DNA of 64,000 bases from Micrasema longulum (GCA_022494885.1 JAGVSM010000504.1:186001-250000), one strand, 5' to 3'; shown: positions 1 to 10,979, counted from the first letter of the stretch. Notes: generated from the letters alone by a model not told the origin. A program made the numbers and translations.

Positions 1-215
1 CCTGATCTACTAAAGTTGATTTCATTCTATGTACCACCTAGGTTAAGCAGAATATCTACAATATTTTATTGTCAAAATTCTCGAACCGTAGCTCAATATA
101 ACTCACCTATTGTTAGATTACAGAATACCGGGAGTGAATATGCATCATATTTTGATATATTTAGTTTATCTCTGCCTACCTTAGAAAATAAAGTGACCAA
201 AATATTTTTTTTCAA
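1..215 (+). pseudogene. LINE reverse transcriptase, C-terminal fragment
   Basis: The frame is open from the first base of the window and reads as the region after the polymerase domain of a non-LTR retrotransposon. Visible marks are VPPRLSR, then NSPIVRLQN, then FDIFSLSLPTL, in the order and spacing usual for the end of such proteins (Arg-rich strand, N-SP-xR motif, FDIF-type helix). The element continues upstream of the window. No intact stop or poly-A tail is seen; the sequence degrades after about position 210 and meets the T-run of a minus-strand SINE. Class is inferred from motif layout only, and the Jockey/CR1 group is a guess. Confidence 0.6.
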
Positions 216-256
216 AAAGAGCAAATCAGCTTCAGGAGATTGGGTTAAAATCGTTA

Positions 257-450
257 TTTTTTTTTTTTTTTTTGCACCAAAACAGGCCAGGAGGCCCAAT
301 TACAGTGGTGAATTACATCACAGAACACCCAGGCTTGAGAAAAATTTCATATTATTTTTTGTGTTCTCACCGGGATTCGAACCTGGAACCTTCCGTGCGT
401 GATTCAAGGGTCTTGAGTCTTGACCACTACACCCCGGAGGCCGCTAATGC
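257..450 (-). mobile_element. SINE-C copy 1, tRNA-derived
   Basis: Read on the minus strand this starts with a tRNA-like head carrying a good B box (GGTTCGAATCC), continues through a body containing CTCAAGCCTGGGTGTTCTG and GGCCTCCTGGCCTG, and ends in a poly-A tail (the T-run at 257-273). A second copy at 47462-47641 matches over the whole length. This copy has a short extra duplication in the anticodon region (TCTTGAGTCTTGA against TCTTGA). The head looks too altered to be a working tRNA. Confidence 0.8.
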
Positions 451-475
451 CGCAAATGTTACAAAAAATAGTTTT

Positions 476-580
476 TATGAGGCCCAGAGCTCTTTGTTGA
501 GCTGGGATACAACATAATAGAAAGTGGAAGCATCCATATTATTAAATAATACTACAAATAACAATTATTACATTAATAAA
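476..580 (+). repeat. Dispersed repeat K, copy 1
   Basis: A segment around GAGCTGGGATACAACATAAT recurs at 57005-57095 on the opposite strand and, more diverged, at 59186-59262. In one frame the first two copies read ELGYNIIESGSIHII and ELGYNIIERGSMHII, so the repeat is probably a fragment of a retroelement coding region or its end. I cannot name the family. Confidence 0.5.
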
Positions 581-742
581 ATTTTTAAAAAACATCTGGA
601 CAACGCACTTACTAGTATATAAATCTATGCCTCGCAGCAGTCTCCTGCAATGGTCTCTTCCCTTAGTCGAAATCTTAACTTGCACATATCTCCTGTTTAC
701 TTCACTGTTCTGCTGGAAACAGCCAGCGGTTCTATTCTGAAC

Positions 743-831
743 CGCTCTTGCGGCCGTAGAAAACACTTTTATCTCGTGGATTTATGAACAAAATACGCGA
801 GATAAAAGTATTTTCTACGGTCGCGAGAGCG
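743..831. repeat. Near-perfect 34-bp inverted repeat (hairpin)
   Basis: Arms at 743-776 and 798-831 pair at 31 of 34 positions around a 21-nt loop. On a plus-strand transcript two of the three differences become G-U pairs and only one is a true mismatch, so that strand would fold best. Pairing continues weakly outside the arms. No second copy was seen in the window. It may be a small foldback transposon, or a structured RNA of pre-miRNA size. Confidence 0.7.
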
Positions 832-859
832 TTTGGAATATCACCCCAGGCCGCTTTTA

Positions 860-1780
860 TAGAAGAGACTGTAATAAGTACCTTATAAAAATAGTGTTGA
901 TCACAAAAACGGCATTTCTTATTTTTTTTTTCTTCCAAAATATAGGCCAATGTACTCCTCTATTTCTTAAATGAGCATCATTGGGAACAGACATATTATT
1001 CTAATTTGATTACTGTTGAGATCTGATGTCGTGGGCAATGACATGCGCTTTTGCGCCTGAATTTTATAGGACATCCGTCCTTTGGCGATGGCTCAACGCG
1101 TCTCCAACACATATAAATTCAAATATAAAATTTACTCATAAATATCTTTACAATTATTAATCTTGAATTGATTAGTTGCGTCTGTCACTTATACTCGCAC
1201 ACAGGAATTTAAGCCTTATTTCCGTGATATCAACACTTATTTTCGCTCGTTAAAATTTAGCGAATTCCTATCCCAGTAATTTGATCCCCTTAAGGTAAAA
1301 CTGTAATAACGGATAGTCAAATATTTTTTTATTGTTTTTTATTTTTGTATAACTGACCTTATAATACTGTTATATTTTATATTGTAAAAGGCACTTGTGC
1401 CGTATAATATATAAATATAGTTTGGTGTAGATATCTTGTAATATACAATCGTAGGATAACAATTTACAAGCGTGTTAAGGTCACAATTATGTTATATTTC
1501 TATTATTTCGTCTTGTTTTTAAACAGATGTAGGTAAGTTTCATGAATTTAAATTGGGTGTTTATGTTTATGTCTTTGCTATCGTAATAATTGATAAATAT
1601 TTATTAATCGTGTGTACTTTATAGTATGAGTTAAAAACACGGTGACCTTTGTTAACGAAAGTTGTCTTAGAGAAGTCGTTAAGAACATTATTTTAGGTTT
1701 TTTTTTGTTATTACTGCACTGTATAAAAATATAAATACCTTATTAATAAGGGAGTCCTCCTCATACGGGAAACTTGTTCA
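860..1780. other. No gene seen, AT-rich
   Basis: Low-complexity AT-rich DNA with short T-runs and no open frame worth calling. A splice-like pair (acceptor at 1526, GTAAGT at 1533) would enclose only the six bases ATGTAG and is taken as chance. Confidence 0.5.
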
Positions 1781-2075
1781 AATGGAGACTATTATAACAG
1801 AAATGGAGAACGCTGTAGAAAAATAAATACGGAAGTCTATGAATTTACAGGGCTAACGATCTGTCATTGGCTGGTTAAATAGCCACTTTTTATGCTGTGT
1901 AACATGCCCTATTCCGCTTATGTTTAAACATCCATATTTCTTCTATTCTTCCATCTGTTAATTTTTGTGAAGTAAATAAACTGAAAACTTTACTGATACG
2001 AATGAGATTTATCAGACTGAATTGTTTCACATATTACTGGACATCGCCTGAAAATATTTTTCCCAAATCAATGAA
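1780..2075. mobile_element. MITE-1 copy, degenerate
   Basis: Contains the family core: ATTTACAGGGCTAACGATC, then TGTCATTGGCTGG, a degraded form of the GTGTAACATTC core, and CATCCATATTTCTTC. About half of the element is recognisable and the inverted arms are no longer symmetrical. Confidence 0.55.
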
Positions 2076-2214
2076 GGTTCTTTTGTTCTTTTCCACATCC
2101 GCCTCCAGGAGACCCTATTACCAGTCAGCACTCTCGCCTCCTCCCACGTCAATCCCGCGTCTCTTAGTTCTGTTGAATAAAGCCCAAAGATTGTAAAAAA
2201 AATAAGAAGATCGT

Positions 2215-2415
2215 CAAATTTCAGTTCTCCAACTTCGAAAAAATCAACTCAAGGAAGAATATAAAATTATCGTTTTCCAAACACAGGCAGAATAGTAAAT
2301 GTAAAGCAGTATGTAAAGTGGCCATTTAACCCCGCCAAAGACGGATCATATACTCTGTTAATGTCTATACTTCCATATTCTCTACAGCTTCATCCCAGCT
2401 GAAAAAAATGCATAT
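2215..2415. mobile_element. MITE-1 copy, opposite orientation, degenerate
   Basis: Carries CAGGCAGAATAGTAAATGT, TAAAGTGGCCATTTAACC and CTTCCATATTC in the family order, in the reverse sense to the copy at 1780-2075. Outer arms are lost. Confidence 0.5.
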
Positions 2416-2494
2416 TTCATAATCATTTTGTCCGAAAATACCCAAATATTTTGATTTTTATACCATTATCTACTGTAGCAGTGCTGGAAAGTTA

Positions 2495-2585
2495 CTATCA
2501 AGTCTTGGTAGGACGTAGGTTGAATCTCGGACCTCTAATCCTTGAATCTGTGTCACTACCGCGGAACCACACAACAGTTCAAAAT
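2495..2585 (-). mobile_element. SINE-A fragment (tRNA-like head)
   Basis: The minus strand reads GTGTGGTTCCGCGGTAGTG, then GAGGTCCGAGATTCAACC, corresponding to the A-box and B-box regions of SINE-A. Only the head is kept and the B box is mutated. Confidence 0.5.
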
Positions 2586-3095
2586 AAGATTTTTATTTTA
2601 TTTATAAAATATTTATACAATATTTCACTTTAAAGCTTTTATTATTTAGTTTTTTCTTGTCCCAACTTGCCAATTAAACATCAAAATTATTAAATTACCA
2701 ATAAGGTTTTTGAAATTTTTAAATAAATCACGCATTTATTTCCTTCATCATCCATCAAAAACAAAGCAATTAACCTTCCAAATTAACTTTCGATTATTCC
2801 GTCACTACTAAATAATTTTTATATCAAATCCGTGATAAGACAATCGAATCACGACATGAAAAAACATGAATTGTGTTTATTTGGAGATGAAATTGAAAAC
2901 GTGATAAATCCTGGTGCCAGCGCTAATATTTATGTTTTTCTCTCATTCTTTCACGCGTATTTAGCGCGAGACAAAAGATTCTAGAGTTGCGATGCCATAA
3001 CATGCATTAGCATCGTGTATTGATAATGATTTTATAATAGCATTAACAACTACAGCAGTTACTAGCTAATTTTTAGTAAATGCGAAATGTCTCTC

Positions 3096-3840
3096 ATTGT
3101 CTCCGAGTCAATTGATATGAGTATAAATTATGTGGACGAAAAAAAGTATCTCAGGGTCTACTTGGATAGATATTTAAATTTTTAAAAAAATACTCAATAT
3201 GTAATAAAAAAAAAAAATAAAAAAAATTCATTTATGGGAAGATTACGAAATGTAATAGATTTAAAAAGTAGTATTCTTATATATAAAACAATAATATGTC
3301 CACACATAAATTACTGTTCTTCCATTCTTTTTTTATGTAATGAAGGAGAAATTCAAAATATACAAATTCTTCAAAATAAGGCAATGAGGATTGTACTAAA
3401 AAAATTATATATATTCTACTGTAGAAAGAATGCACAAAGAAATTGGCTTGCTCACAGTAAAGCAACAACTTAAATACAATGTGGCAATTTTTATACATAA
3501 AATAATTAAGGGGATGAATAAAATAAAAACAATACTAAAATTTAACCAACAATGTCATACATATGAAACAAGGGGTAAAATAAAGATAAGATTACCATTG
3601 AGGAAAAAAACAGAATCTCAAAACTCATTGTACAAGGGATTGAAGCTGTACAATGAGTTACCTGAAGAAATAAAAGAAATAGAAAAAATTGAAATATTTA
3701 AAATTAATTAAAAAAAAAATGTAAATGAGAAATTTTGATAAAAAAATTGTAATATTATTAAAAGTTTATATTAGTTCTTAAAATGTAATAAACTAACTTA
3801 ATAAAGCATAAATAAATAAATAAAATAAATAAATATATTT
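3096..3840 (+). pseudogene. LINE-J reverse transcriptase C-terminus and 3' end
   Basis: The frame reads INYVDEKKYLRVYLDRYLNF, a form of the YLGVxLDxxL motif after the polymerase palm. It continues after a stop with MGRLRNVIDLKSS, IICPHINYCSSILF and IQNIQILQNKAMRIVLKK. A frameshift near 3425 moves it to the frame ending LYNELPEEIKEIEKIEIFK (the LYN-LP motif near the end of many LINE proteins). The 3' end is AACTTAATAAAGC followed by TAAA repeats. A second copy of the last 250 bp lies at 60527-60780. It is a dead copy: one stop, at least one frameshift, and 5' truncation. Confidence 0.75.
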
Positions 3841-4215
3841 TTGTTAATTATACGTACGTGTACAAAAATATTGATGACATTGAAAGGAATAGGAGTTCCT
3901 ATAGTAATAACATAATAAATAAAGATGAACTAGCTGCGCTTACTACTAGACTACAAAAAAATAGTAATTATTTTATCTCAAGCTTCATACGCTTCTATAA
4001 TGAAGCACTAATTGATATCGAGGTTTTATTAACAAAAAAAAATACCGATTTCGTCAAGCATATGCTATTTAGAAACAGCTATTATAGAACCGTAGAATAT
4101 TTGCATGACAATCCAACTTTGCCAATAGATTTGTGGTTGAGTTTGTTGATTTCAATTGTATTGCTGATTTAAATTTATTGGTTTATTGATTTGTTGATTT
4201 GCATTTATTAATTGT
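3841..4215 (+). pseudogene. LINE-H (Jockey-like) reverse transcriptase C-terminal fragment
   Basis: An open frame of 104 codons from 3858 reads YKNIDDIERN, LAALTTRLQKNSN, FIRFYNEAL and YYRTVEYLHDN. This is the usual C-terminal order in Jockey-like LINEs (a YVRKNID-type segment, then RFYNKIP, then YYxVxEYLxD). The final part matches in layout the minus-strand LINE-H copy at 42300-43115. Its TTGATTT-rich tail also resembles that copy. It lies directly after the LINE-J tail, so one element probably inserted beside the other. Confidence 0.65.
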
Positions 4216-4978
4216 TGAATTGCATTATACAATAATAAATGATTGACGTTAGCAAAAGATTCAATGAATCCTATGCCAAAGAAAAAAGAAAAGTCTTACT
4301 GTTTCAAATGAAATAATATGAAAAAAAAAGTACTGTTTTGTTTATATAATTGTAAATTTGACTTGTCACGTTTATTAGACAAAGTAATTCAGATATATTC
4401 AGAATCGGTCATTTATCCTCCAATAAAGGAAATTATAACCAGTCTTTATTATTACTTTATATGAACAAGCTCTATCTGCCAACTAAAAACAGCATAAAAA
4501 TGTGAATTTATATCAAATTAAAAAATATTTTATTCATTTTATTTGTATGTTATTTATTTGGGATATCAACAGTAATACAGCAAATATCCACTTCCAAACG
4601 AAAAAACATCAAATAAAACCAATAATAGATATCCACAAAAATAAATTATGCATAAACAATATGGATAAACAAATTATTTTTTTATTTTTTTACTTTCATT
4701 ACTACACTAAATTTCTTTGTCAATTTAAAAATGTCTGAATGGAGGAGGCTAGATTCTTTACCGTCCATATGCTCTTTAGCTGCAAGACGTGCTGTAATTA
4801 AGTTAGTATCTGTTATAATTAAAATTGATCTTAATTGGAAACGAGGAATGAGAATCTCAACCGTCCATGCGGTCTGTAGCTGCAAGATGTGCTGGGATAT
4901 TTATTTACTGTACAGCGCCCTTGAGGTGATTTTCACAAAAATGGCGGTATATAAATTATCTCTTTATATAATATGTAT
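4216..4978. repeat. AT-rich DNA with a 34-bp direct repeat at 4761 and 4861
   Basis: Most of the stretch is featureless. At 4761-4794 and 4861-4894 the segments starting CCGTCCAT and ending GTGCTG match at 29 of 34 bases, with start-to-start spacing of exactly 100 bp. No gene is seen. Confidence 0.6.
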
Positions 4979-5284
4979 ATATAGGCATTTACAGGGCTTA
5001 TGATCTTTTATGGACTGGTTTGAGTGGCCACTTTACACACTGTGTAACATTCGCCATGTAGCCTATGTTTGAGGATCCATATTTCTTCAATTCTTCTATC
5101 TGTTGTTTTTAGTGAAGTTAAAGAGCTAAAACCTTTATTGTCGTGAAGAGATTTACCTGATTGAATTATTTTACATACAAGGGAACGCCTGAAAACAATT
5201 TTCATTTCAATTTGTTAATCTTATCTCGGGGGCAAAATCCAGTCTTTTGTCTACAAATATTTTAACAAACTCAAACTATTGAAA
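4979..5284. mobile_element. MITE-1 copy, one arm extending to the outer end
   Basis: Begins AGGCATTTACAGGGCTTATG and runs through CACTGTGTAACATTCGCCAT to the outer terminus CCAGTCTTTTGTCTACAAAT, ACAAACTCAAACTATTG. That outer part matches the end of the 24585 copy and, reversed, the start of the 58236 copy, which shows the full element is longer than the inner arms alone. Confidence 0.65.
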
Positions 5285-5515
5285 GAAGGTATAGAATTTG
5301 TGTGTGTGTGAGAGAGAGAGATGGAGGGTGAGGTTCTGTGTGTGTATGAGGGTATGTATTAGGGTGTGAAAGTGAGTGATATATTTACACACTATGATCA
5401 ATTTACACCACTCTGCTTTTGATTGGTTGTAAGATAATGCTCTTGGCAATAAACCCACCAAAACGCTATTTTTAAAGAATTTTGTATAAATATTTAAAAT
5501 TTGTAAATAAAATAC
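5285..5515 (+). repeat. GT/GA simple repeat, then possible LINE 3' end
   Basis: 5300-5390 is a degenerate (GT)n/(GA)n tract. 5418-5515 contains TTGGTTGTAAGATAATGCTC and GGCAATAAACCCACC, weakly like the GGCAATAAGCCCGCC 3'-end hairpin at 6808-6905. The second part is uncertain. Confidence 0.4.
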
Positions 5516-5529
5516 TCGATACAAGTGTT

Positions 5530-6225
5530 ACTCAGTAATGAATTAATGTATTAAAACGAAAATCAAATCAAACAAGTGATAGTATTTTTTATGAATAAAA
5601 TAGCATTCGTGTATTAAGCTAAAACGATTCGCATGCTAATGTTATTAAATAAAATATAAATTTTTGTCTGTTGGTCGGAGAATAATAATGTAATAATGAA
5701 TCACGCGTCCGGACGCGCGAGACACCTAATCGAATCAGTTCACTGATTCAAGGCTGAGGTAACAAGTAGATATTATAATAAAGATACATAGTTATTTGCG
5801 GAATGGGTATACCTTCCTTTGATCTTGGCTGATTCGCCCATTGCCTTTCAATTATTGAAATTATGCCATCGTGCCCACAGCGATAGTGCGAATTGGAGCG
5901 GTCGCACGTCGCATTTATCGTAAAAAATGCATTATATTATAGAGATTAGTGCTGTAGTGTTGATGTCGCGTCGCGCGTCGTTGTGAACAAAAAAATACCA
6001 CATGTTTGACCAAAAAACAGTCATGTAAACTGAATAATAACATGTGTATGCGTAGCATTTGCTGAGTTGTGTTAATTTCATTTGGACTGTAAGTGAAAAA
6101 AAACAACAGATTTTACATATAATTCATATAGACGATAAGGGTACCTTAAAACGTAAATAGTAAAAAAAGTCAATAATCATTTTCCCAGGTCATGTAAGTT
6201 ATCAATCAAGTGTACGCATTATAAT
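5530..6225. other. No gene seen
   Basis: Mixed composition with a small CpG-bearing patch near 5690-5960. No open frame, splice pair or repeat was recognised. Confidence 0.4.
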
Positions 6226-6690
6226 AACCCAGACTTCAGAATACATGCATAAGGTACATTTTTGGTCTTAGAAAATATGACCACATTTCTGATTATCGTA
6301 GGCTCAAATGAAATGGCTCAAAATTAGACAGCGGAGAGACTATCACTCCCTCTCACTTCTGTTCAATGTACTTCATAGTCCTAACGCTCCTATATACCTG
6401 CGTGAAAAATTTCAGCGCTTATCAGTTCATGGTTTACCTCTTCGTTCTAATTCTCAAGGCACTCTCTTAATACCCATCCACAATTCCTCTTTCTTCTCCA
6501 TCTCATATAGTGTACATGCGGCTCGACTGTGGAATCATCTCCCACCCACCATCAAAGATGTTACTACATTATCTCTGTTTAAATCACGTCTGAATAAAAC
6601 ATCTCCTTTCTCTGTCTTAATCTCTCCTCCTTTCCTTTTTCCTCTTTTCTCTTTTTTCCTTTTTCCCATTGAGTAATAGTTTTGATTTAA
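6226..6690 (+). pseudogene. LINE reverse transcriptase C-terminal fragment
   Basis: Reads LQNTCIRYIFGLRKYDHIS, then after a frameshift at about 6308 continues RRDYHSLSLLFNVLHSP, then ARLWNHLPPTIKDVTTLSLF. The RLWNxLPxxI...LSxFKxxL ending is characteristic of LINE polymerases. It is followed by a pyrimidine-rich stretch and a stop at about 6674. 5'-truncated and frameshifted, so non-functional. Confidence 0.75.
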
Positions 6691-6807
6691 GGTAATTTAT
6701 AAACAAATACGTTTATTTCTATTTTAATATATTTTTAACTTTTAAACCTTTTTTTTTTCTAATGAATATGTTCCGTAACTTGAAGTATAAAAATATTTAT
6801 TTTATTT

Positions 6808-6905
6808 TATTGGTTGGTTGGAAGAAATTGCCATTTGGCAATAAGCCCGCCAATGTACAAATAACATTGTGTACAAAAAGTTAAATAAAAAATAAAAATA
6901 AATTA
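6808..6905 (+). mobile_element. LINE 3' end with conserved hairpin
   Basis: GAAATTGCCATTTGGCAATA forms a short stem (TTGCCATTTGGCAA), followed by AGCCCGCC and a TAAA-rich tail. Related tails occur at 13225-13325 and 20941-21010, and perhaps at 5418. A stem just before the tail is typical of elements whose reverse transcriptase recognises a 3' RNA hairpin; that role is an inference. Confidence 0.65.
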
Positions 6906-8335
6906 ATAAAATAATAAATTTACTAATGAAGAAATGTTTAAAAAGTAATTTAGAAACTGCTAATAAAATATCTATTTATATATAAAAAAAAAGAATTAAA
7001 CAATGGATGGTGGAGCTGGGTAGAAGTAAAATGGATTGTCTCATTCGACCAAACCAATATTGAATCAACTGCTCCACAAATGTATAGTTTATGTTATGTT
7101 TTTGTTATTTCATTGTGCGTTTTATAATATGAATCATATAAGTATACACAAATAAAATACATACATAAATACGTAGTATTTAAAACGCTTTGAACATTTG
7201 TTAATTATCTCTGTATATAAAGTCTTATTTGTATATTGTTAAGTGTCCTCGGCACGGGTAACCCCTGTGAGGTCACATCATTTTTATTATTTATCATTGT
7301 TTACAATGGAAAAAAAATAATATAAAAATAAAAAAATATATATTTATAAAGTGAATTAAAGTTAAAAATATACAATAATATACATAAAAATAAAATATAT
7401 GTTTCATAAATAAGTACATTTGTAAATATATTTTTTAAATAATAAAAAAAACAACTTATGTAAAAATATTGAAGTCGGTACAAAACCAAAACATGAATAT
7501 TGAATATACATGTTTTATGACATAAGTACTCATATGTATAGGCGTTTTATCAACGCCTATAAGGAATCTTCGATTTTTAGTATGGGAGAGATGAAAAATG
7601 TCTTGCGTGACCGGAGAAAACGACATTGTAATAATTACATGCTCTATTGAAAAAATTGTTTTTTTTTTTAAATTTGTTCTGGGTATCGACAAATCGAATG
7701 TAGTTTGGAGACCTGTTGAGCACGATGTATTATAAAAGACTTGTAAGTATGGGGGAATCTATGATATTGTTCACAAATTTAAATAGGAATAATTGATCTG
7801 CGATCACTCTTCTGCACTCCAGAGTTAGATTGCATTTGGGCTACAATTAAATTTGTATTTTATTAAATTATATAATTTTTTTCTGGATTATTTCTAGTTA
7901 ATTATATATACCTTTTATTGGGGATTCGATATAATAGAAGCATACTCCAACTGACTTCTCACATATGTGTTATAAAGCTAAGTTAATGTTTAAATATTAT
8001 TGAAGTAGTTAGACATTCGCATTAAAAAATTCAAGTATTTTATAGGTATTCCTTAGTAATAATTTCATTAATGTAAATATCGAATACAAGCTTGGAATCT
8101 AAAACTATTCTCAAGTCTCTTATGACGTCTTTCTAGGTACAATTTGATTCGTTAGAGCATACTGGAAATTTAATGTTTCGTGTTTAGATAGATAGAAGGC
8201 AGTGCACAGATGATTGATACTAGTCAATAAATCATACTCGAAAAATATTTATCATAGCTATCGGCAAACGCAATGATAATGTTTATATCTAATTTTTCCT
8301 CAAAATAATAAGCTGTAGAAACGGTATTTCTTTCT
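6906..8335. other. No gene seen, AT-rich
   Basis: Homopolymer-rich DNA. The open frames here are short, of low complexity, and match nothing I recognise. Confidence 0.45.
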
Positions 8336-8452
8336 ATTGCATAGAACAAAAGAGTTGCAAACTTATAGTTTGGTTTTTCGTTTAACAACAAACGTGTAGC
8401 GGACGATTTCGGTTTGCGCTTTCGATTCTTGACCTGAGTACCTATCGTGCAT
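8336..8452 (-). repeat. Dispersed repeat L, copy 1
   Basis: The minus strand carries GCGCAAACCGAAATCGTCCG and TTTGTTCTATGCAATAGAA. It matches 57358-57480 on the plus strand over about 115 bp. Both copies keep one frame: KRKPKSSATRLLLN here, KRKPKPSVTRLLLN there. That suggests an origin in coding sequence, but the protein is not recognised. Confidence 0.55.
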
Positions 8453-8905
8453 ATAAGCGATTGAACGCAACTTACCATTATATTTGACTATCCATAATAA
8501 TGTTTTACGATAACTTTATTTACAGAAAAACAAACATTTATTCGTATAAATCATTGCCACTATTTGTATTTTTCTCCGAATATTAATAAAACGCGCCCAG
8601 CGTCAGCAGTGAGCCAAGAAACTAGCCGATTATTACAGCTTGTTTCTTCATTCAAATAAGTGTACTATATTTTGAAGATCATAAACCCAGTGGCGGTTTT
8701 TTTCTCCTCGAGCATGCTTGCAGATTACGCAAATTATTTTAAGATTCTCGATTTGGAAAACAGTATTTCGAACATTGCTCCTTAAGGGCTATTTTTCTTT
8801 GAGATGATACAGTTGACATATGCCCATAATTACTCTCATGCGTCATATCGCAGGACATGTGGCGCTCGACGCGGATATTTTCGGCATTGTTTATTTCTAA
8901 ATTTG

Positions 8906-9090
8906 ATTCGGGTTTTGGTCCCGTGGCTAGTGTCTTGGACTCACGGATCAAAGGTCTGCGGTTCGAATCCTACTCTACCCCAACTTGATTCCCATTTTCT
9001 AATAGCGAGTTATTTACAACTCGTTAAAAATGGCCCACAAAATTAAATGTTTGGGTAAATTATAAGAAGGCAAATATTTTATTTTTTTTA
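8906..9090 (+). mobile_element. SINE-A copy, best head
   Basis: The tRNA-like head starts GGTCCCGTGGCTAGTG (A box), has a GACTCACGGATCAAAGGTC hairpin and a perfect B box GGTTCGAATCC. It is followed by a non-tRNA body (CCCCAACTTGATTCCCATTT, GAGTTATTTACAACTCGTT) and an A/T-rich tail. Other copies: 28552, 52971 and 30730 on plus; 2495, 16330, 22435 and 51335 on minus. Confidence 0.85.
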
Positions 9091-9890
9091 AATAACAAAT
9101 CGGCCAGTTAACATTTCAATATTTATGGGAATATTTAATACCCACTGAATTCTCTGTGCTATTTAAAAAAAAATTACATAAGTTTTGTGTTTAAGTAATG
9201 CTACATAATAATATAATTTATCACAAAGTTACGTCGTTTGAGTTGATTTCATAAGTGAGGGTTGTTGTATCACATAGAACCACAGAAGAATAGCGATTTA
9301 TAGTATATATTACAAATATTATATTATGTAGGTACTTTTTTTTTATGGCTTACCTATAAATAAAATCACAGTTCACTACTGGTACCTACGGCCCATTGTT
9401 TGGCTGTAAACTATAGCTAACCTCGTGATTGATAATCCTAGAATAAATTTTGTCCGTCCTGGCGGCTTTACAGCTGTGACGCCTTTTTACTCTGTAAATA
9501 TTTTTTCTCTATGAATCCATTAAAACGGTTACACGAGAAGACAAATTAAAGATATGTTTTTGTTCCGAATCACCTCAATAACGCGTGAACAATATTATTT
9601 ATTGCCTATTACTTTTTTTTAAAATTATGCAATATGTTTTACTCGGTACTTTTAAGATGGCAACCTTCAAAAATATATCTTTCTTATTTCGCCACCACAT
9701 AAAATAGAATATTATAATCTTTTGTCAAGAATGAGTGTATTCCCCTTTTTTGGGGTGGTAATTTATTTCGTTTTTCCTTTGTATTTTTCTTTATTGTGTT
9801 ATTTGTGATGTATTATTTTTCCAAAAAAACACTTTTAAATACACTTAAATTAACTGTCCAGATGGATGAAAAATACAGTTCTGTGTTTGA
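9091..9890. other. No gene seen
   Basis: Unremarkable AT-rich sequence with no open frame above noise. Confidence 0.4.
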
Positions 9891-9892
9891 AA

Positions 9893-10110
9893 TAAAAGAA
9901 GAATCCTGGACGAGTTTTTTCAACTCGATGGCTGCTCTCGCGTAAAAATACTAAATAAGGAAATCAAGTGGAGATAAGTCCGCCTCCTTGTGTTGTGGTT
10001 AATGAGTTCGCCCACCATTCTTGAGGTCCTGGGTTCAATTTCTGGCAGGGTGTACGTGAAATATTTATTTTTAGGATTGTTTAAATTGGAATATTTCATT
10101 ATTCTAGCGC
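9893..10110 (+). mobile_element. SINE-D copy with 5' body and tRNA-like core
   Basis: Starts AGAATCCTGGACGAG, then ACTCGATGGCTGCTCTCG, then a tRNA-like core with A box TGTTGTGGTTAATGAG and B box GGTTCAATTTC, and ends GGCAGGGTGTACGTGAAATA. The same order is seen at 10578-10765 and, reversed, at 14150-14375. The conserved block upstream of the tRNA core is unusual for a simple tRNA SINE. Confidence 0.7.
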
Positions 10111-10577
10111 ATTACTGATCACCTTCCCGTATGTAACAGATGATGGAAATACTCCATTAACCACTTATTTATTTTCTGATAATAAATCAACGATTGGTTT
10201 TATCGCGATTATTTGTACAGTTTTTTTGTCTTTAGTCCATCCCATAAATTAATTTGATCCCTCTTCGTTTTAACAGTGACAAGAAATGTTTTTTATGTGA
10301 ATTTTATTATTTTTTTCTTTGCCGTCTTTTTTATACGCTTTGTGTAGAAACGTTAAAAGCTTTTTCCAATTTTGTACTAAGAAATAATGGCTTGCAAAAT
10401 TTATTTCAATGTAAAAGTTACGTTTTATCGTTGGCGTTGATGGGATTGCTTTGACTATCTTTATATTTATTGACCTTATGTCATTTTAACGTGGTATACC
10501 CCCAACGCGTTGACTTGGGAAAATTTATGATGCAAATGTATTCATAAGGATCAGGAATATAGTTCCGTGTGTAGAAT

Positions 10578-10765
10578 AGACTCAGAATCCTGGACGAGTG
10601 CTTTTGATTCGATGGCTGCTCTCAGGTAAATATCCTGACGTAGAAGAGTCCGTCTCGTGGTGTTGTGCTTGGCACACTAGCCCGCCGTGCTTAATTTGGT
10701 GTGAAATATTTGTAATTGAAAATGGTTTCACACTAAAGTATTTCATTGTTCTTGAGTTAGTAACT
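10578..10765 (+). mobile_element. SINE-D copy, B box lost
   Basis: Shares AGAATCCTGGACGAG and GATTCGATGGCTGCTCTC with the copy 690 bp upstream, keeps the A-box region GTCTCGTGGTGTTGTGC, but the B-box region is deleted. Internal transcription should be dead. Confidence 0.65.
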
Positions 10766-10979
10766 TCACGTGTATTCGTTATAAAATAAATTATTCATTT
10801 CACAATTTTTTTTTATAGAAGATAATTCTGGTTGTAATATTCGATTTCTAGCAATATTTTATTTTCGCTCTTATATTACCTTCATACCTTCCCTTATACT
10901 TACTTGCCCTACCTTTTTTATTTTTTTACTATTGCGAGTTTAAAAAAAACATTCGCTTTAAAATGCCAAAATCGTATGA

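Noticed and set aside
365..440. Functional tRNA gene on the minus strand
   Set aside because: Part of SINE-C, with a duplicated anticodon region and a repeat body attached in both copies.
1527..1532. Six-base microexon between AAACAG and GTAAGT
   Set aside because: It would encode a stop (ATGTAG) and has no support; such pairs arise by chance in AT-rich DNA.
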